From: Sulfurovum sp.
GTDB lineage: Bacteria > Campylobacterota > Campylobacteria > Campylobacterales > Sulfurovaceae
NCBI GenBank assembly: GCA_020525365.1
Contig: JAIZOF010000001.1
Location: 124,001 to 188,000 of the forward strand
Reading direction: 5' to 3'
Length of the DNA stretch: 64,000 nucleotides
The notes below the pieces were generated by a model. That model searched no databases. It had not been told where the DNA came from and worked only from the letters and a program-made list of their open reading frames with translations. Shown piece after piece: positions 1 through 7,408 of the stretch. Position 1 is the stretch's first letter; each line of letters starts with the position of its first letter. Both the position numbers and the translations under genes were made by a program.

Positions 1-315
1 CAATGCATGCTCTATTCCCATATCTTTTTCATCAAAGAAATACTTGAGATTGTGTTTGTAGGCAAACTCACGGCTAATTTTTGCTTGGTTGGCAGAAGCA
101 ATATCTTTTGCTGGAATATAGTGATCCATTACGATAGCGAAACCATCTGGGTTAGCAAGTTCTTTTGATCCACTCTCTTCAAATGCCTTGATGGAGATTG
201 GTGTAGTAATATCGTTTCCAATGGTCATATCGATTGGTACTCTAACAATTTCCCCTGCATAAACATCATATTTTGCATGCTCAGAAAAAATCTTTTCAGT
301 AATGGTCTGTCCCAT
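1..315 (-). CDS. leuC: 3-isopropylmalate dehydratase large subunit (partial, N-terminal 105 residues)
   Basis: Only the N-terminal end lies in the window; the gene runs off position 1. The reverse-strand translation starts MGQTITEKIFSEHA and contains IDMTIGNDITTPISI, VMDHYIPAKDIASAN and FFDEKDMGIEHAL, which are family signatures of LeuC in Campylobacterota. LeuC with LeuD isomerises 2-isopropylmalate to 3-isopropylmalate in cytoplasmic leucine synthesis, using a [4Fe-4S] cluster whose cysteine ligands lie beyond the window. The ATG at 315-313 follows an AAGGAT ribosome site. The gene is divergent from nosZ. Identity is by recognition of sequence, without alignment. Confidence 0.93.
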   Translation of the reverse strand, partial: MGQTITEKIFSEHAKYDVYAGEIVRVPIDMTIGNDITTPISIKAFEESGSKELANPDGFAIVMDHYIPAKDIASANQAKISREFAYKHNLKYFFDEKDMGIEHAL

Positions 316-351
316 AAAATATCCTTCAATCCATATCATAAAATTATATGA

Positions 352-360
352 ATTATAGCA
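352..360 (-). promoter_or_regulatory. leuC extended -10 promoter
   Basis: On the minus strand the sequence reads TGc-TATAAT (hexamer 357-352), an extended -10 element, giving a predicted start near 345 and a leader of about 30 nt that includes the AAGGAT ribosome site. No obvious -35 is needed or seen, as is usual for sigma-70 promoters in this phylum. Confidence 0.6.
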
Positions 361-522
361 AAATATATTTATGCCGATGGAAGGTTGTTGATCTTTTTTT
401 AATTAAAGTAGAAAATATATTATTTCCTTTTTTTCCACTCTTTTTCAAATTTTTTACGCTTAATGAATGAGAGTTTCTCAACAAATATTTTTCCATCCAA
501 ATATTAAATAAGTGTTAAATTA

Positions 523-536
523 TTGATTAAGATCAA
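523..536. promoter_or_regulatory. FNR/CRP-family operator upstream of nosZ
   Basis: TTGATTAAGATCAA is a perfect TTGAT-N4-ATCAA dyad, the FNR/CRP-superfamily consensus. It ends 23 bp before the TATAAT at 560-565, so its centre (529.5) is about 42 bp upstream of the predicted start near 572, the class II activator position. In Wolinella and Campylobacter, nitrosative or anaerobic respiration genes are controlled by CRP/FNR-family proteins such as NssR. Which family member acts here cannot be told from the site. The spacing and symmetry are seen; activation is inferred. Confidence 0.75.
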
Positions 537-559
537 CTATATTTATTATTCTTATTGGT

Positions 560-565
560 TATAAT
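560..565 (+). promoter_or_regulatory. nosZ -10 promoter element
   Basis: TATAAT preceded by an AT-rich tract, correctly placed for class II activation from the dyad at 523-536. The predicted start near 572 gives a leader of about 100 nt before the nosZ start at 673. Confidence 0.6.
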
Positions 566-578
566 GAAGAGTTCGTAG

Positions 579-613
579 CCATATATTACACAGTAAATAG
601 CTTGAATATATGG
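579..613 (+). repeat. Inverted repeat in the nosZ leader
   Basis: CCATATATT (579-587) and AATATATGG (605-613) form a perfect 9-bp inverted repeat with a 17-nt loop. It begins about 7 nt from the predicted 5' end of the nosZ transcript, so it would form a 5'-terminal stem-loop. It may stabilise the mRNA. The A/T-rich stem makes chance possible. Confidence 0.45.
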
Positions 614-672
614 ATGAGAAAACAAAAGATTCAAATTATATTACATTAGTATAATTTTCTAAAGGAGGAGAA

Positions 673-3273
673 ATGAGTTATAAAGCTACTAAGACTATAT
701 TGCTATTTCTTGGTTCCATATTGAGTATTTCTATACTTTTTGGCTCTGGTACCTTGGATGACGTAATGAAAAAGAGAGGATTGACACAGGTAGATATGCT
801 TGCAGCCGCAAAGACATATACTCCTAGTGGAGGAAGAGACAAGTATATCGTCTTTAGTTCAGGGGGACAGTCTGGTCAGATTATGGTCTATGGTGTGCCT
901 TCAATGAGGATTTTAAAGTATATTGGTGTCTTTACACCAGAACCTTGGCAGGGATGGGGGTTTGATGATGATACTAAGAAGGTACTTGCTCAAGGAAATA
1001 TTAGAGGTAAGAAAATTACATGGGGAGATACGCACCACCCAGCTATTTCAGAAACCAATGGAAAATATGATGGAAAATGGTTAGTAATTAATGATAAAGC
1101 TAACCCCAGAATTGCAGTAATTGACCTGAGTGACTTTGTTACTAAGCAAATTGTGGTTAACCCAGTCTTCAAGTCTGAGCATGGGGGATCATTTTTTACA
1201 CCCAATTCAGAGTATATTCTTGAAGCATGCCAATATGGTGCACCACTTGATAATAATTATCATCCAATTGAAGAGTATAAGGAGACATACAGGGGTGGTG
1301 TAACTGTATGGAAGTTTGATCATAAAAAAGGGAAAATTATCCCAGAAAAGTCTTTTACAATAGAAATGCCTCCTTATATGCAGGATCTTTCAGATGCAGG
1401 TAAAGCAATGAGTAATGGTTGGGGATTTACCAACTCTTTCAACTCTGAGATGTACACAGGAGGTATTGAGAAGGGGCTTCCTCCGTTTGAGGCAGGAACA
1501 AGTCGTAATGATACAGATTTTTTACATATGTATAATTGGAAAAAATTAGCTAAGCTTGCAAAGGATGATAAAAATGTTAAGATTATCAATGGTCATCGTG
1601 TAATTCCTATGGATGTGGCGATTAAAAATAATGCGCTTTTCCTTGTGCCTGAACCCAAATCACCTCATGGTGTAGACGTATCTCCTGATGGAAGATATAT
1701 TGTAGTATGTGGTAAACTTGATACACATGCAACGGTTTATGACTTTAAAAAGCTGATGAATGCAATCAAAAATAAAAAGTATGCGGGGAAAGATCCTTAT
1801 GGCATACCAATTCTTGATTTAAAGAAAACAACACATTGTCAGGCAGAACTTGGTCTTGGACCACTACATAACCAGTATGGAAAGAACTGGAAAAATGGTG
1901 AAATATATACCTCTTTGTATGTGGACTCACAAGTTGTCAAATGGAATTATAAAACATGTAAAGTAGAAGATAGACAGAATGTAAACTATAACATTGGTCA
2001 CCTCTGTGGTATGGAGGGGAAATCAGCAGATCCCCAAGGGGACTATATTATTGCATTGAATAAATTGGCAATTGATAGATTTAACGAGATTGGTCCTCTA
2101 CATCCTCAGAATCATCAACTTATCGATATTAGAGGCAAGAAAATGCAACTGCTTTATGATATGCCAATACCTTTAGGTGAACCACATCAGGCTGTAGCAA
2201 TTCGAGCAGATAAGTTGCATACACATGTACGGTATAAGATGGGTACCAATGCCTTTACTGGAAAGCCCCATAAAGGTAAAACACTTGCAGGTCAAGAGAA
2301 GATTGTTAGAAAAGGAAACCATGTCTATATCTATGGTACAGTTGTACGCTCACATATTAACCCTGAACATGTAACGGTCAATAAGGGTGATATCGTTACA
2401 TTCTATTTGACAAATCTAGAGCGTGCAGAAGATGAAACGCATGGGTTTACAGTAGACCAATATAATGTTCATACATCACTTGAGCCAGGTAAAACGGTTG
2501 CTGTATCATTTAAAGCAGACCAAGAAGGTGTTTTCCCATATTATTGTACAGAGTTCTGTTCTGCATTACACCTAGAGATGATGGGATATCTTTTGGTTAA
2601 AGACCCGAATAAGAAATATACTGCAGCAAAAAAGCTAAAAATGGCAAAAATGAGTCCCAAGCAACTTAAAAAAGAGTATGAGCAGACTGTAGCAGTGAAT
2701 AATGCTACAGATAAAGTGATTCAAAGTGTAGTAAAGTTTCTTAAAGAGAATCATTATGAAAAATATCCAACAGTTAAAGCATTAGTGGAAGATGCACTTG
2801 ATCAGTATGGTAAGATTAAAGGACAAAAACAAAAAGCAGATAAAGCACTTAAGTCTGGCAATATCAATAAAGCAATCCTTTTTGAAAATATGATTTGGCA
2901 ATATATGGTAAAAACTGCTGATGTTGGAATTAGGGCAAAAGATCTATTGGTTAAGAAAGTTGCTAAACCAATGAGCGAAGCAGCAAAAAGAGGTGAAGAA
3001 GCTTATCTTGAAGGTGGCTGTAACGGATGTCATGTTATTGGAAAAGTCTCTTCAGGTCCTGATTTAACAGGAGTGTTGCAAAGACATGAAAATGGTGAAA
3101 AGTGGGTCAAAGAGTGGATTATGCATCCTGAGAATATGTATGATAATGACTATATTAAATCGATGGTCAACTACTTTAATCTTCGTATGCCCAATCAGGG
3201 TATGACAGAGAAACAGACCGATGATATCATTGAATATCTTAAATGGATTGACGAGAATGCCAATCTTTTCTAA
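673..3273 (+). CDS. nosZ: Nitrous-oxide reductase, clade II, with C-terminal cytochrome c domain
   Basis: NosZ reduces N2O to N2 in the periplasm. The 866-residue product has a Sec-type N-terminal signal (hydrophobic residues about 9-25, no twin arginine), a seven-bladed propeller with the CuZ histidines (H121, H122, H170, H332, H399, H443, H505 by motif), and a cupredoxin CuA domain with C625, C629, H633 and M636 in YYCTEFCSALHLEM and H590 in ETHGF. A C-terminal haem c domain has CNGCH at 783-787 and Met-rich segments for the distal ligand. A Sec signal plus fused haem is characteristic of epsilonproteobacterial clade II enzymes. The AAAGGAGG ribosome site directly before the ATG is strong. 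No frameshift or missing ligand was seen. Confidence 0.98.
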   Translation: MSYKATKTILLFLGSILSISILFGSGTLDDVMKKRGLTQVDMLAAAKTYTPSGGRDKYIVFSSGGQSGQIMVYGVPSMRILKYIGVFTPEPWQGWGFDDDTKKVLAQGNIRGKKITWGDTHHPAISETNGKYDGKWLVINDKANPRIAVIDLSDFVTKQIVVNPVFKSEHGGSFFTPNSEYILEACQYGAPLDNNYHPIEEYKETYRGGVTVWKFDHKKGKIIPEKSFTIEMPPYMQDLSDAGKAMSNGWGFTNSFNSEMYTGGIEKGLPPFEAGTSRNDTDFLHMYNWKKLAKLAKDDKNVKIINGHRVIPMDVAIKNNALFLVPEPKSPHGVDVSPDGRYIVVCGKLDTHATVYDFKKLMNAIKNKKYAGKDPYGIPILDLKKTTHCQAELGLGPLHNQYGKNWKNGEIYTSLYVDSQVVKWNYKTCKVEDRQNVNYNIGHLCGMEGKSADPQGDYIIALNKLAIDRFNEIGPLHPQNHQLIDIRGKKMQLLYDMPIPLGEPHQAVAIRADKLHTHVRYKMGTNAFTGKPHKGKTLAGQEKIVRKGNHVYIYGTVVRSHINPEHVTVNKGDIVTFYLTNLERAEDETHGFTVDQYNVHTSLEPGKTVAVSFKADQEGVFPYYCTEFCSALHLEMMGYLLVKDPNKKYTAAKKLKMAKMSPKQLKKEYEQTVAVNNATDKVIQSVVKFLKENHYEKYPTVKALVEDALDQYGKIKGQKQKADKALKSGNINKAILFENMIWQYMVKTADVGIRAKDLLVKKVAKPMSEAAKRGEEAYLEGGCNGCHVIGKVSSGPDLTGVLQRHENGEKWVKEWIMHPENMYDNDYIKSMVNYFNLRMPNQGMTEKQTDDIIEYLKWIDENANLF

Positions 3274-3287
3274 TCTATCTTAAATAG

Positions 3288-3310
3288 TGAAGGGAATGAA
3301 ATTCCCTTCA
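3288..3310 (+). terminator. Hairpin downstream of nosZ, possible terminator or mRNA-stabilising stem
   Basis: TGAAGGGAAT and ATTCCCTTCA form a perfect 10-bp stem around a GAA loop, 15 bp after the nosZ stop. A run of seven T follows only at 3323-3329, about 12 bp past the stem, so it is not a textbook intrinsic terminator. It could separate the abundant nosZ message from the accessory genes or protect the nosZ 3' end. Confidence 0.45.
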
Positions 3311-3362
3311 TGTTCCCCATAAATTTTTTTAAAATCGTATTTACTCATGAATATAACTAAGA

Positions 3363-3404
3363 TTGATGTTTGTCAAGAGCCCAAAGACTCTTTTGCAGTA
3401 GAAT
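3363..3404 (+). promoter_or_regulatory. FNR/CRP-type site plus -10 upstream of nosB
   Basis: TTGATGTTTGTCAA (3363-3376) matches TTGAT-N4-ATCAA with one mismatch. A TAGAAT hexamer at 3399-3404 lies 22 bp downstream, nearly the same geometry as at nosZ (23 bp). The dyad centre is about 41.5 bp before the predicted start at 3411. This suggests that the nosB-to-nosY genes have their own activator-dependent promoter, co-regulated with nosZ. A second TATAGT at 3436-3441 is an alternative -10. Confidence 0.55.
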
Positions 3405-3472
3405 AAATAGGGCTTGATAGATTTATAGGCAATTGTATAGTATGCTTGTAAATAATGATGAAAGGATAAAAT

Positions 3473-4255
3473 ATGAGTTCTTTGACTAAATCAAGAATTT
3501 TTGCGTTATTGGCTTTGGGAGTATTGCTGTATTGGTTTGTGATTCCAGCAGTATTGACCCATAATGTAGTGGAGATGGGACACCATGGCAAAGGATATCA
3601 GGTCTCTGACCTTACTGTCAAAGTATGGGACTATTATCAAAAGGGACGTTATGTTTCCCCCAATATCCCAAAAGAGGATGCCAACAACCTTCAAAAAATG
3701 ATTCAAGATGATATGGAGCTTAATGTAGTGACTGCTCCACTTTGGTATGTCTCTTTAGAAGCACCAAATTATCCAAAAGATGCATTTCCGGAAGGAATTC
3801 CCGTCTTTTATCATTTTGATGGCTTTTCTGGAGATGTTCATGAGATGAATACGATTAACCATTATATTGGTATGGATCCCATGAAGAGAGGCGCCCCATA
3901 CCTACGTATGCTGGCACCCTATGCATTAATTTTTGTAGCATGGATAATTGTAATGTTTATGATATACAGTATCCGATTCTTTAATATTTTGATGTTAATT
4001 CCTATAGTATTGCCAATTGTTTTTATAGGATTCTACTCCTATTGGCTCTATTGGTTTGGTCACCATATGCATGAATGGGGAGCCTTTAAAATTAAACCAT
4101 TTACACCTACAGTATTTGGAGATGGTAAGGTGGCACAATTTACTACACACTCCTATCCTGCAATTGGTTTTTGGCTATTGGTAGCCCTTAGCATCTTAAG
4201 TATCTTGGCCTTGGTATCAAAACAAAAATATCAAAAAAGTATAAAAGAAGCTTAA
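3473..4255 (+). CDS. nosB: NosB-like membrane protein of the nos cluster
   Basis: A 260-residue protein with about four membrane segments (near 8-28, 146-167, 170-193, 229-247) and a soluble loop of roughly 110 residues after the first. It sits directly after nosZ, as nosB does in Wolinella succinogenes. Its function is not established. The C-terminal third is rich in possible copper ligands, including GHHMHEWGAF and a FTTHSYP motif next to the last helix, so a role in electron or copper delivery to NosZ is possible but inferred. An AAAGGAT ribosome site precedes the ATG. Its stop overlaps the nosD start by one base (TAATG). Assignment rests on position and topology. Confidence 0.75.
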   Translation: MSSLTKSRIFALLALGVLLYWFVIPAVLTHNVVEMGHHGKGYQVSDLTVKVWDYYQKGRYVSPNIPKEDANNLQKMIQDDMELNVVTAPLWYVSLEAPNYPKDAFPEGIPVFYHFDGFSGDVHEMNTINHYIGMDPMKRGAPYLRMLAPYALIFVAWIIVMFMIYSIRFFNILMLIPIVLPIVFIGFYSYWLYWFGHHMHEWGAFKIKPFTPTVFGDGKVAQFTTHSYPAIGFWLLVALSILSILALVSKQKYQKSIKEA

Positions 4256-5478
4256 TGCTCAGAATACTTTTATCTTTACTAGTATTTATTTTACCGGTTT
4301 TTTCACAAAAAAGTATATTGCAGGAGGTAATTGATCAGGCAAAACCTGGATCAAAGCTTGACCTTCCCTCAGGGATATATAAGGGAAATATCATCATAAA
4401 TAAACCATTAATCTTAGATGGAAAAGATCAAAATGCGATTATAGAAGGCGATGGGAATGGTACAGTTATTACGATTTTGAGTTCAGGGGTGAGCTTAAAG
4501 AATCTTACGATTCGCCATAGTGGTGAAGCACATGAGCGGGTTGATGCAGGAGTGGCATTGAAGCATGTAGAGCAATGTCATATTGAAAATTGTAAAATAG
4601 TAGATACACTTTTTGGTATTGATATGGAACAGGTCAACAGGTCAGAGATTAGTGGAAATTATATTGAGTCAAAACCATTTGACCTTGGGCTTAGAGGAGA
4701 TGGAATACGCCTATGGTATAGTAATGATAATCATCTAAACAAAAACTATCTCTATCGTTCTAGAGATTTTGTTGTATGGTACTCGCATGGAAACTTGATA
4801 GAGAATAATAAGGGAGAATATGGAAGATACTCTCTACATTTTATGTATACAGGAAAGAATATTGTCAAGAATAATGTCTATAAACATAACTCTGTAGGTA
4901 TCTTTTTTATGTACTCTCAAGACTCTATTGCAATAGGAAATCTTATCCAAAACTCTTTGGGTACTACAGGACTGGGTATTGGTATGAAGGATGCTAGTAA
5001 TTTTGTACTCAAAGACAATACAATTATCTATTGTGCTAGAGGTCTGTTTATTGATCGATCTCCCTATGAACCTGATACAGTCAACACTATAGAAAATAAT
5101 AGGATTATCTACAACAGTGAAGGGATACATTTTCACTCTTTGAGTTTACATAATATCTTTAAAGGAAATATCTTTAAAGGAAATATTGAACATGTAGTCA
5201 ATGACTCTTATAATACCAAGATAGATAAAAATTTATTTGATAGTAATTTTTGGGATGATTATGAAGGATTTGATAAAAATAATGATGGAATGGGAGACAC
5301 TTCTTATCGTTATTATGCCTATGCAGATAAAGTATGGCTTCTTAATCCTAATATTAAATTCTTTTATGGTTCACCAGTAATCTCTATTTTGAATTTTCTT
5401 GCAAAACTTGCTCCATTTTCTGAACCAACTTTACTGATAAGCGATAAACATCCTAAAATGTATGAAGGGGAAGTATAA
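4255..5478 (+). CDS. nosD: NosD, periplasmic beta-helix copper-maturation protein
   Basis: A 407-residue protein with a Sec signal (residues 1-17, cut likely near VFSQ) followed by repeated parallel beta-helix rungs of the PbH1/NosD type, seen as recurring N-x-I-x-x-N and G-I-x-F/L-x-x-S patterns. It ends with the typical NosD motif NNDGMGDTSYRY. NosD works with the NosF/NosY ABC transporter in assembling the CuZ centre of NosZ in the periplasm. It starts on the last base of the nosB stop and its own stop overlaps nosG, so translation is probably coupled. An in-frame 15-bp duplication (5152-5181) repeats N-I-F-K-G in one rung. Confidence 0.95.
   Translation: MLRILLSLLVFILPVFSQKSILQEVIDQAKPGSKLDLPSGIYKGNIIINKPLILDGKDQNAIIEGDGNGTVITILSSGVSLKNLTIRHSGEAHERVDAGVALKHVEQCHIENCKIVDTLFGIDMEQVNRSEISGNYIESKPFDLGLRGDGIRLWYSNDNHLNKNYLYRSRDFVVWYSHGNLIENNKGEYGRYSLHFMYTGKNIVKNNVYKHNSVGIFFMYSQDSIAIGNLIQNSLGTTGLGIGMKDASNFVLKDNTIIYCARGLFIDRSPYEPDTVNTIENNRIIYNSEGIHFHSLSLHNIFKGNIFKGNIEHVVNDSYNTKIDKNLFDSNFWDDYEGFDKNNDGMGDTSYRYYAYADKVWLLNPNIKFFYGSPVISILNFLAKLAPFSEPTLLISDKHPKMYEGEV
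5152..5187 (+). repeat. 15-bp tandem duplication inside nosD
   Basis: AATATCTTTAAAGGA occurs twice back to back (5152-5166, 5167-5181), followed by a third partial copy AATAT. The unit is in frame and encodes N-I-F-K-G, so it lengthens a beta-helix turn by five residues without breaking the reading frame. Confidence 0.85.
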
Positions 5479-6275
5479 TGAAAGGGATAAAAGAGAAACA
5501 AAGACGATACTTTATGCAGCAGATTGCAGGGCTAGGAGTTTTGGGTCTTGCTGCTACCGGTGGAATCTATGTAGCAAAAGATTTTACGAGAAGTGAAGGA
5601 AAACTTCGTCCACCCGGTGCAGTAAAAGAGGATCATTTTTTAGCAATGTGTATCAAGTGTGGACAGTGTTTGCAGGTTTGCCCCTATGATTCAATTAAAC
5701 TGGAGGATATTGATGGAAAAGCAGGAGTAGGTACTGCCTATGTCGATCCACTTCAAAGAGGATGTTATCTTTGTGAAGCCTTTCCTTGTGTACTTGCTTG
5801 CCCTACTGGAGCACTAGACCATGAAGCCAATGTACTTGAAAAAGTACATATGGGAATGGCAATTGTGGTGAATGAAAGTGCTTGCTTAGCCCTAGATAAA
5901 AAACCAATAACCAAAGAGATGGTAGATAAAATTTATAATCATACTTATGTAATTTCTGAAGAAGAGAGGCAAAATAGAAAAGCAGTCATTCATCTAGATG
6001 ATCCCGAAAAGGTTAAACTTCAAAAAGAACTTTTACAACAACTTGATCAAGAGATAGGAAAGCCTTGTGCGCTGTGTGCAGATCTCTGTCCCTATCGTCC
6101 CGATCCCACACAAGCAATTGGAATGATTTCCAAAGAGGGAGGGCTCTTTCCTGAAATACGTGAAGCTTGTGTTGGTTGTGGTGCTTGTGTTGAATTGTGT
6201 CCTACAAAAGTACTACAGATTCTTCCATATGCCAGCTATGAAGATATTTATCAAAAAGGCAAACAGCATGTATAG
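5478..6275 (+). CDS. nosG: NosG, NapG-like periplasmic ferredoxin with four [4Fe-4S] motifs
   Basis: A 265-residue protein with a twin-arginine signal (RRYFMQQIAGLGVLG, residues 9-23) and four cysteine clusters: CIKCGQCLQVCP, CYLCEAFPCVLACP, CALCADLCP and CVGCGACVELCP. This is the NapG/NosG architecture. With the membrane protein NosH it is thought to form a menaquinol dehydrogenase that feeds electrons towards NosZ, replacing NosR of proteobacterial denitrifiers. The folded Fe/S protein would leave by the Tat route. The ATG overlaps the nosD stop (TAATG). The last 8 bp overlap nosC1. Confidence 0.93.
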   Translation: MKGIKEKQRRYFMQQIAGLGVLGLAATGGIYVAKDFTRSEGKLRPPGAVKEDHFLAMCIKCGQCLQVCPYDSIKLEDIDGKAGVGTAYVDPLQRGCYLCEAFPCVLACPTGALDHEANVLEKVHMGMAIVVNESACLALDKKPITKEMVDKIYNHTYVISEEERQNRKAVIHLDDPEKVKLQKELLQQLDQEIGKPCALCADLCPYRPDPTQAIGMISKEGGLFPEIREACVGCGACVELCPTKVLQILPYASYEDIYQKGKQHV

Positions 6276-6846
6276 GAATACAAATATATTCTTCTTATGG
6301 ATAGGGATGGTAGTACTTTTTATGGGATGTGAAGAGAAGAATAAGGTAGATGAGCTTAAAGTAGTACAACAAAATAGTAGTAGAATCATTGTAACAGAAA
6401 ATGTAGTTGGGCCACTCAAGAAAGAGACAAAAAACAAAGAGAACAGTGGGCAGTTCTATTACTCTTACAATAAAGAGAAAAAAAAAGATAAGTATAACGC
6501 AGAAAATTCTAAAGTACGGACGACACTGGATGCCTATCGGGAAATACGTTCACCCTATGAGCGAGTACAAGTTACACTAATGATACAGCAGCTGAGCCCT
6601 GATTACCGTCTTTTATGCTCTGCTTGTCATGATGACTATGCCAACGGGGTTATAGGTCCAGCATTGCTTGATAAGAATGCCAGCTATATTTATGATCAGA
6701 TTATTGCATTTAAAACAGGAAAGAAAGAAAATCCTCTGATGAAGGAACTTGTAAGTCGTATAGGAGAAAATAGGCTTAAGGCAATTGCCCAAGAGATAGA
6801 GAGGTTTAACAGACAAATTCAGGAAATGAGGAGTAAAAGAAAATGA
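6268..6846 (+). CDS. nosC1: NosC1, c-type monohaem lipoprotein
   Basis: The frame is open from 6160, but the start at 6268 is preferred: it gives an N-terminal lipoprotein signal ending LFMGC, overlaps nosG by only 8 bp, and the upstream stretch is simply nosG read in another frame. The 192-residue product has one haem motif, CSACH at residues 117-121, after a long charged linker (about 40-90) rich in Lys and Glu. In Wolinella, NosC1 and NosC2 are proposed to pass electrons from the NosGH complex to NosZ. The stop overlaps the nosC2 start (ATGA). Confidence 0.88.
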   Translation: MYRNTNIFFLWIGMVVLFMGCEEKNKVDELKVVQQNSSRIIVTENVVGPLKKETKNKENSGQFYYSYNKEKKKDKYNAENSKVRTTLDAYREIRSPYERVQVTLMIQQLSPDYRLLCSACHDDYANGVIGPALLDKNASYIYDQIIAFKTGKKENPLMKELVSRIGENRLKAIAQEIERFNRQIQEMRSKRK

Positions 6847-7367
6847 AACATATAATTGCAGTGATTATAACTATGGTAGCATTATGGGGAATGTATTTGA
6901 TCTATCAATCAGATAAAGAGGTAAACAAATGGGAGGAGATTCAAAAGGTAATTGCAAAATCTAAAGTAACAATAAAATTGGATAACAGTCAGCCTATTGT
7001 TCAGAAACCTATAGAAGAACAGATGGAAATAAGTTCCGAAGAAGGGCAGAAAAAGAAACAAAAAGAACTTGATGAGAAGCTACAAGCATTAAAAAATAAA
7101 GCAGGAAATGTGACAGCATTCAAGGTAAGTTCGCTCTATAAACAGAAATGTGCATCATGTCATGGTGTCAATGGAGAAGGAATTATTGGACCAAAATTAA
7201 TTGGAAAGAGTGCCAAGGATATCTATCAAGCCCTAAGTGATTTTAAATCAGGAAAAAGAAAGAATTATGTGATGTATGGATTGTTAAGTAAGATGGACGA
7301 GGAAGAACTTAAAATCCTTTCTGATGAGATTGGTTTATTTGCTAGTAAACTAAAAGAACAGCAATAA
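6843..7367 (+). CDS. nosC2: NosC2, c-type monohaem cytochrome
   Basis: A 174-residue protein with one N-terminal hydrophobic segment (residues 3-20, signal anchor or uncleaved signal), a charged helical linker (about 55-85), and CASCH at residues 103-107 followed by GVNGEGIIGPKLIG. The C-terminal cytochrome domain resembles that of nosC1, including the GPxL and SxKxI/DIY region and the L-x-x-E-I-x-x-F helix, so the two look like tandem duplicates. It probably relays electrons to NosZ in the periplasm. The ATG overlaps the nosC1 stop. It lies 41 bp before nosH. Confidence 0.88.
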   Translation: MKHIIAVIITMVALWGMYLIYQSDKEVNKWEEIQKVIAKSKVTIKLDNSQPIVQKPIEEQMEISSEEGQKKKQKELDEKLQALKNKAGNVTAFKVSSLYKQKCASCHGVNGEGIIGPKLIGKSAKDIYQALSDFKSGKRKNYVMYGLLSKMDEEELKILSDEIGLFASKLKEQQ

Positions 7368-7408
7368 GTAGTAAGCAAGCAAAAGTCTGCACCATAAAAG
7401 GATAGATG

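Noticed and set aside
6160-6267. Longer N terminus for NosC1 starting at 6160
   Set aside because: The added 36 codons are nosG read in another frame; the start at 6268 gives a clean lipoprotein signal.
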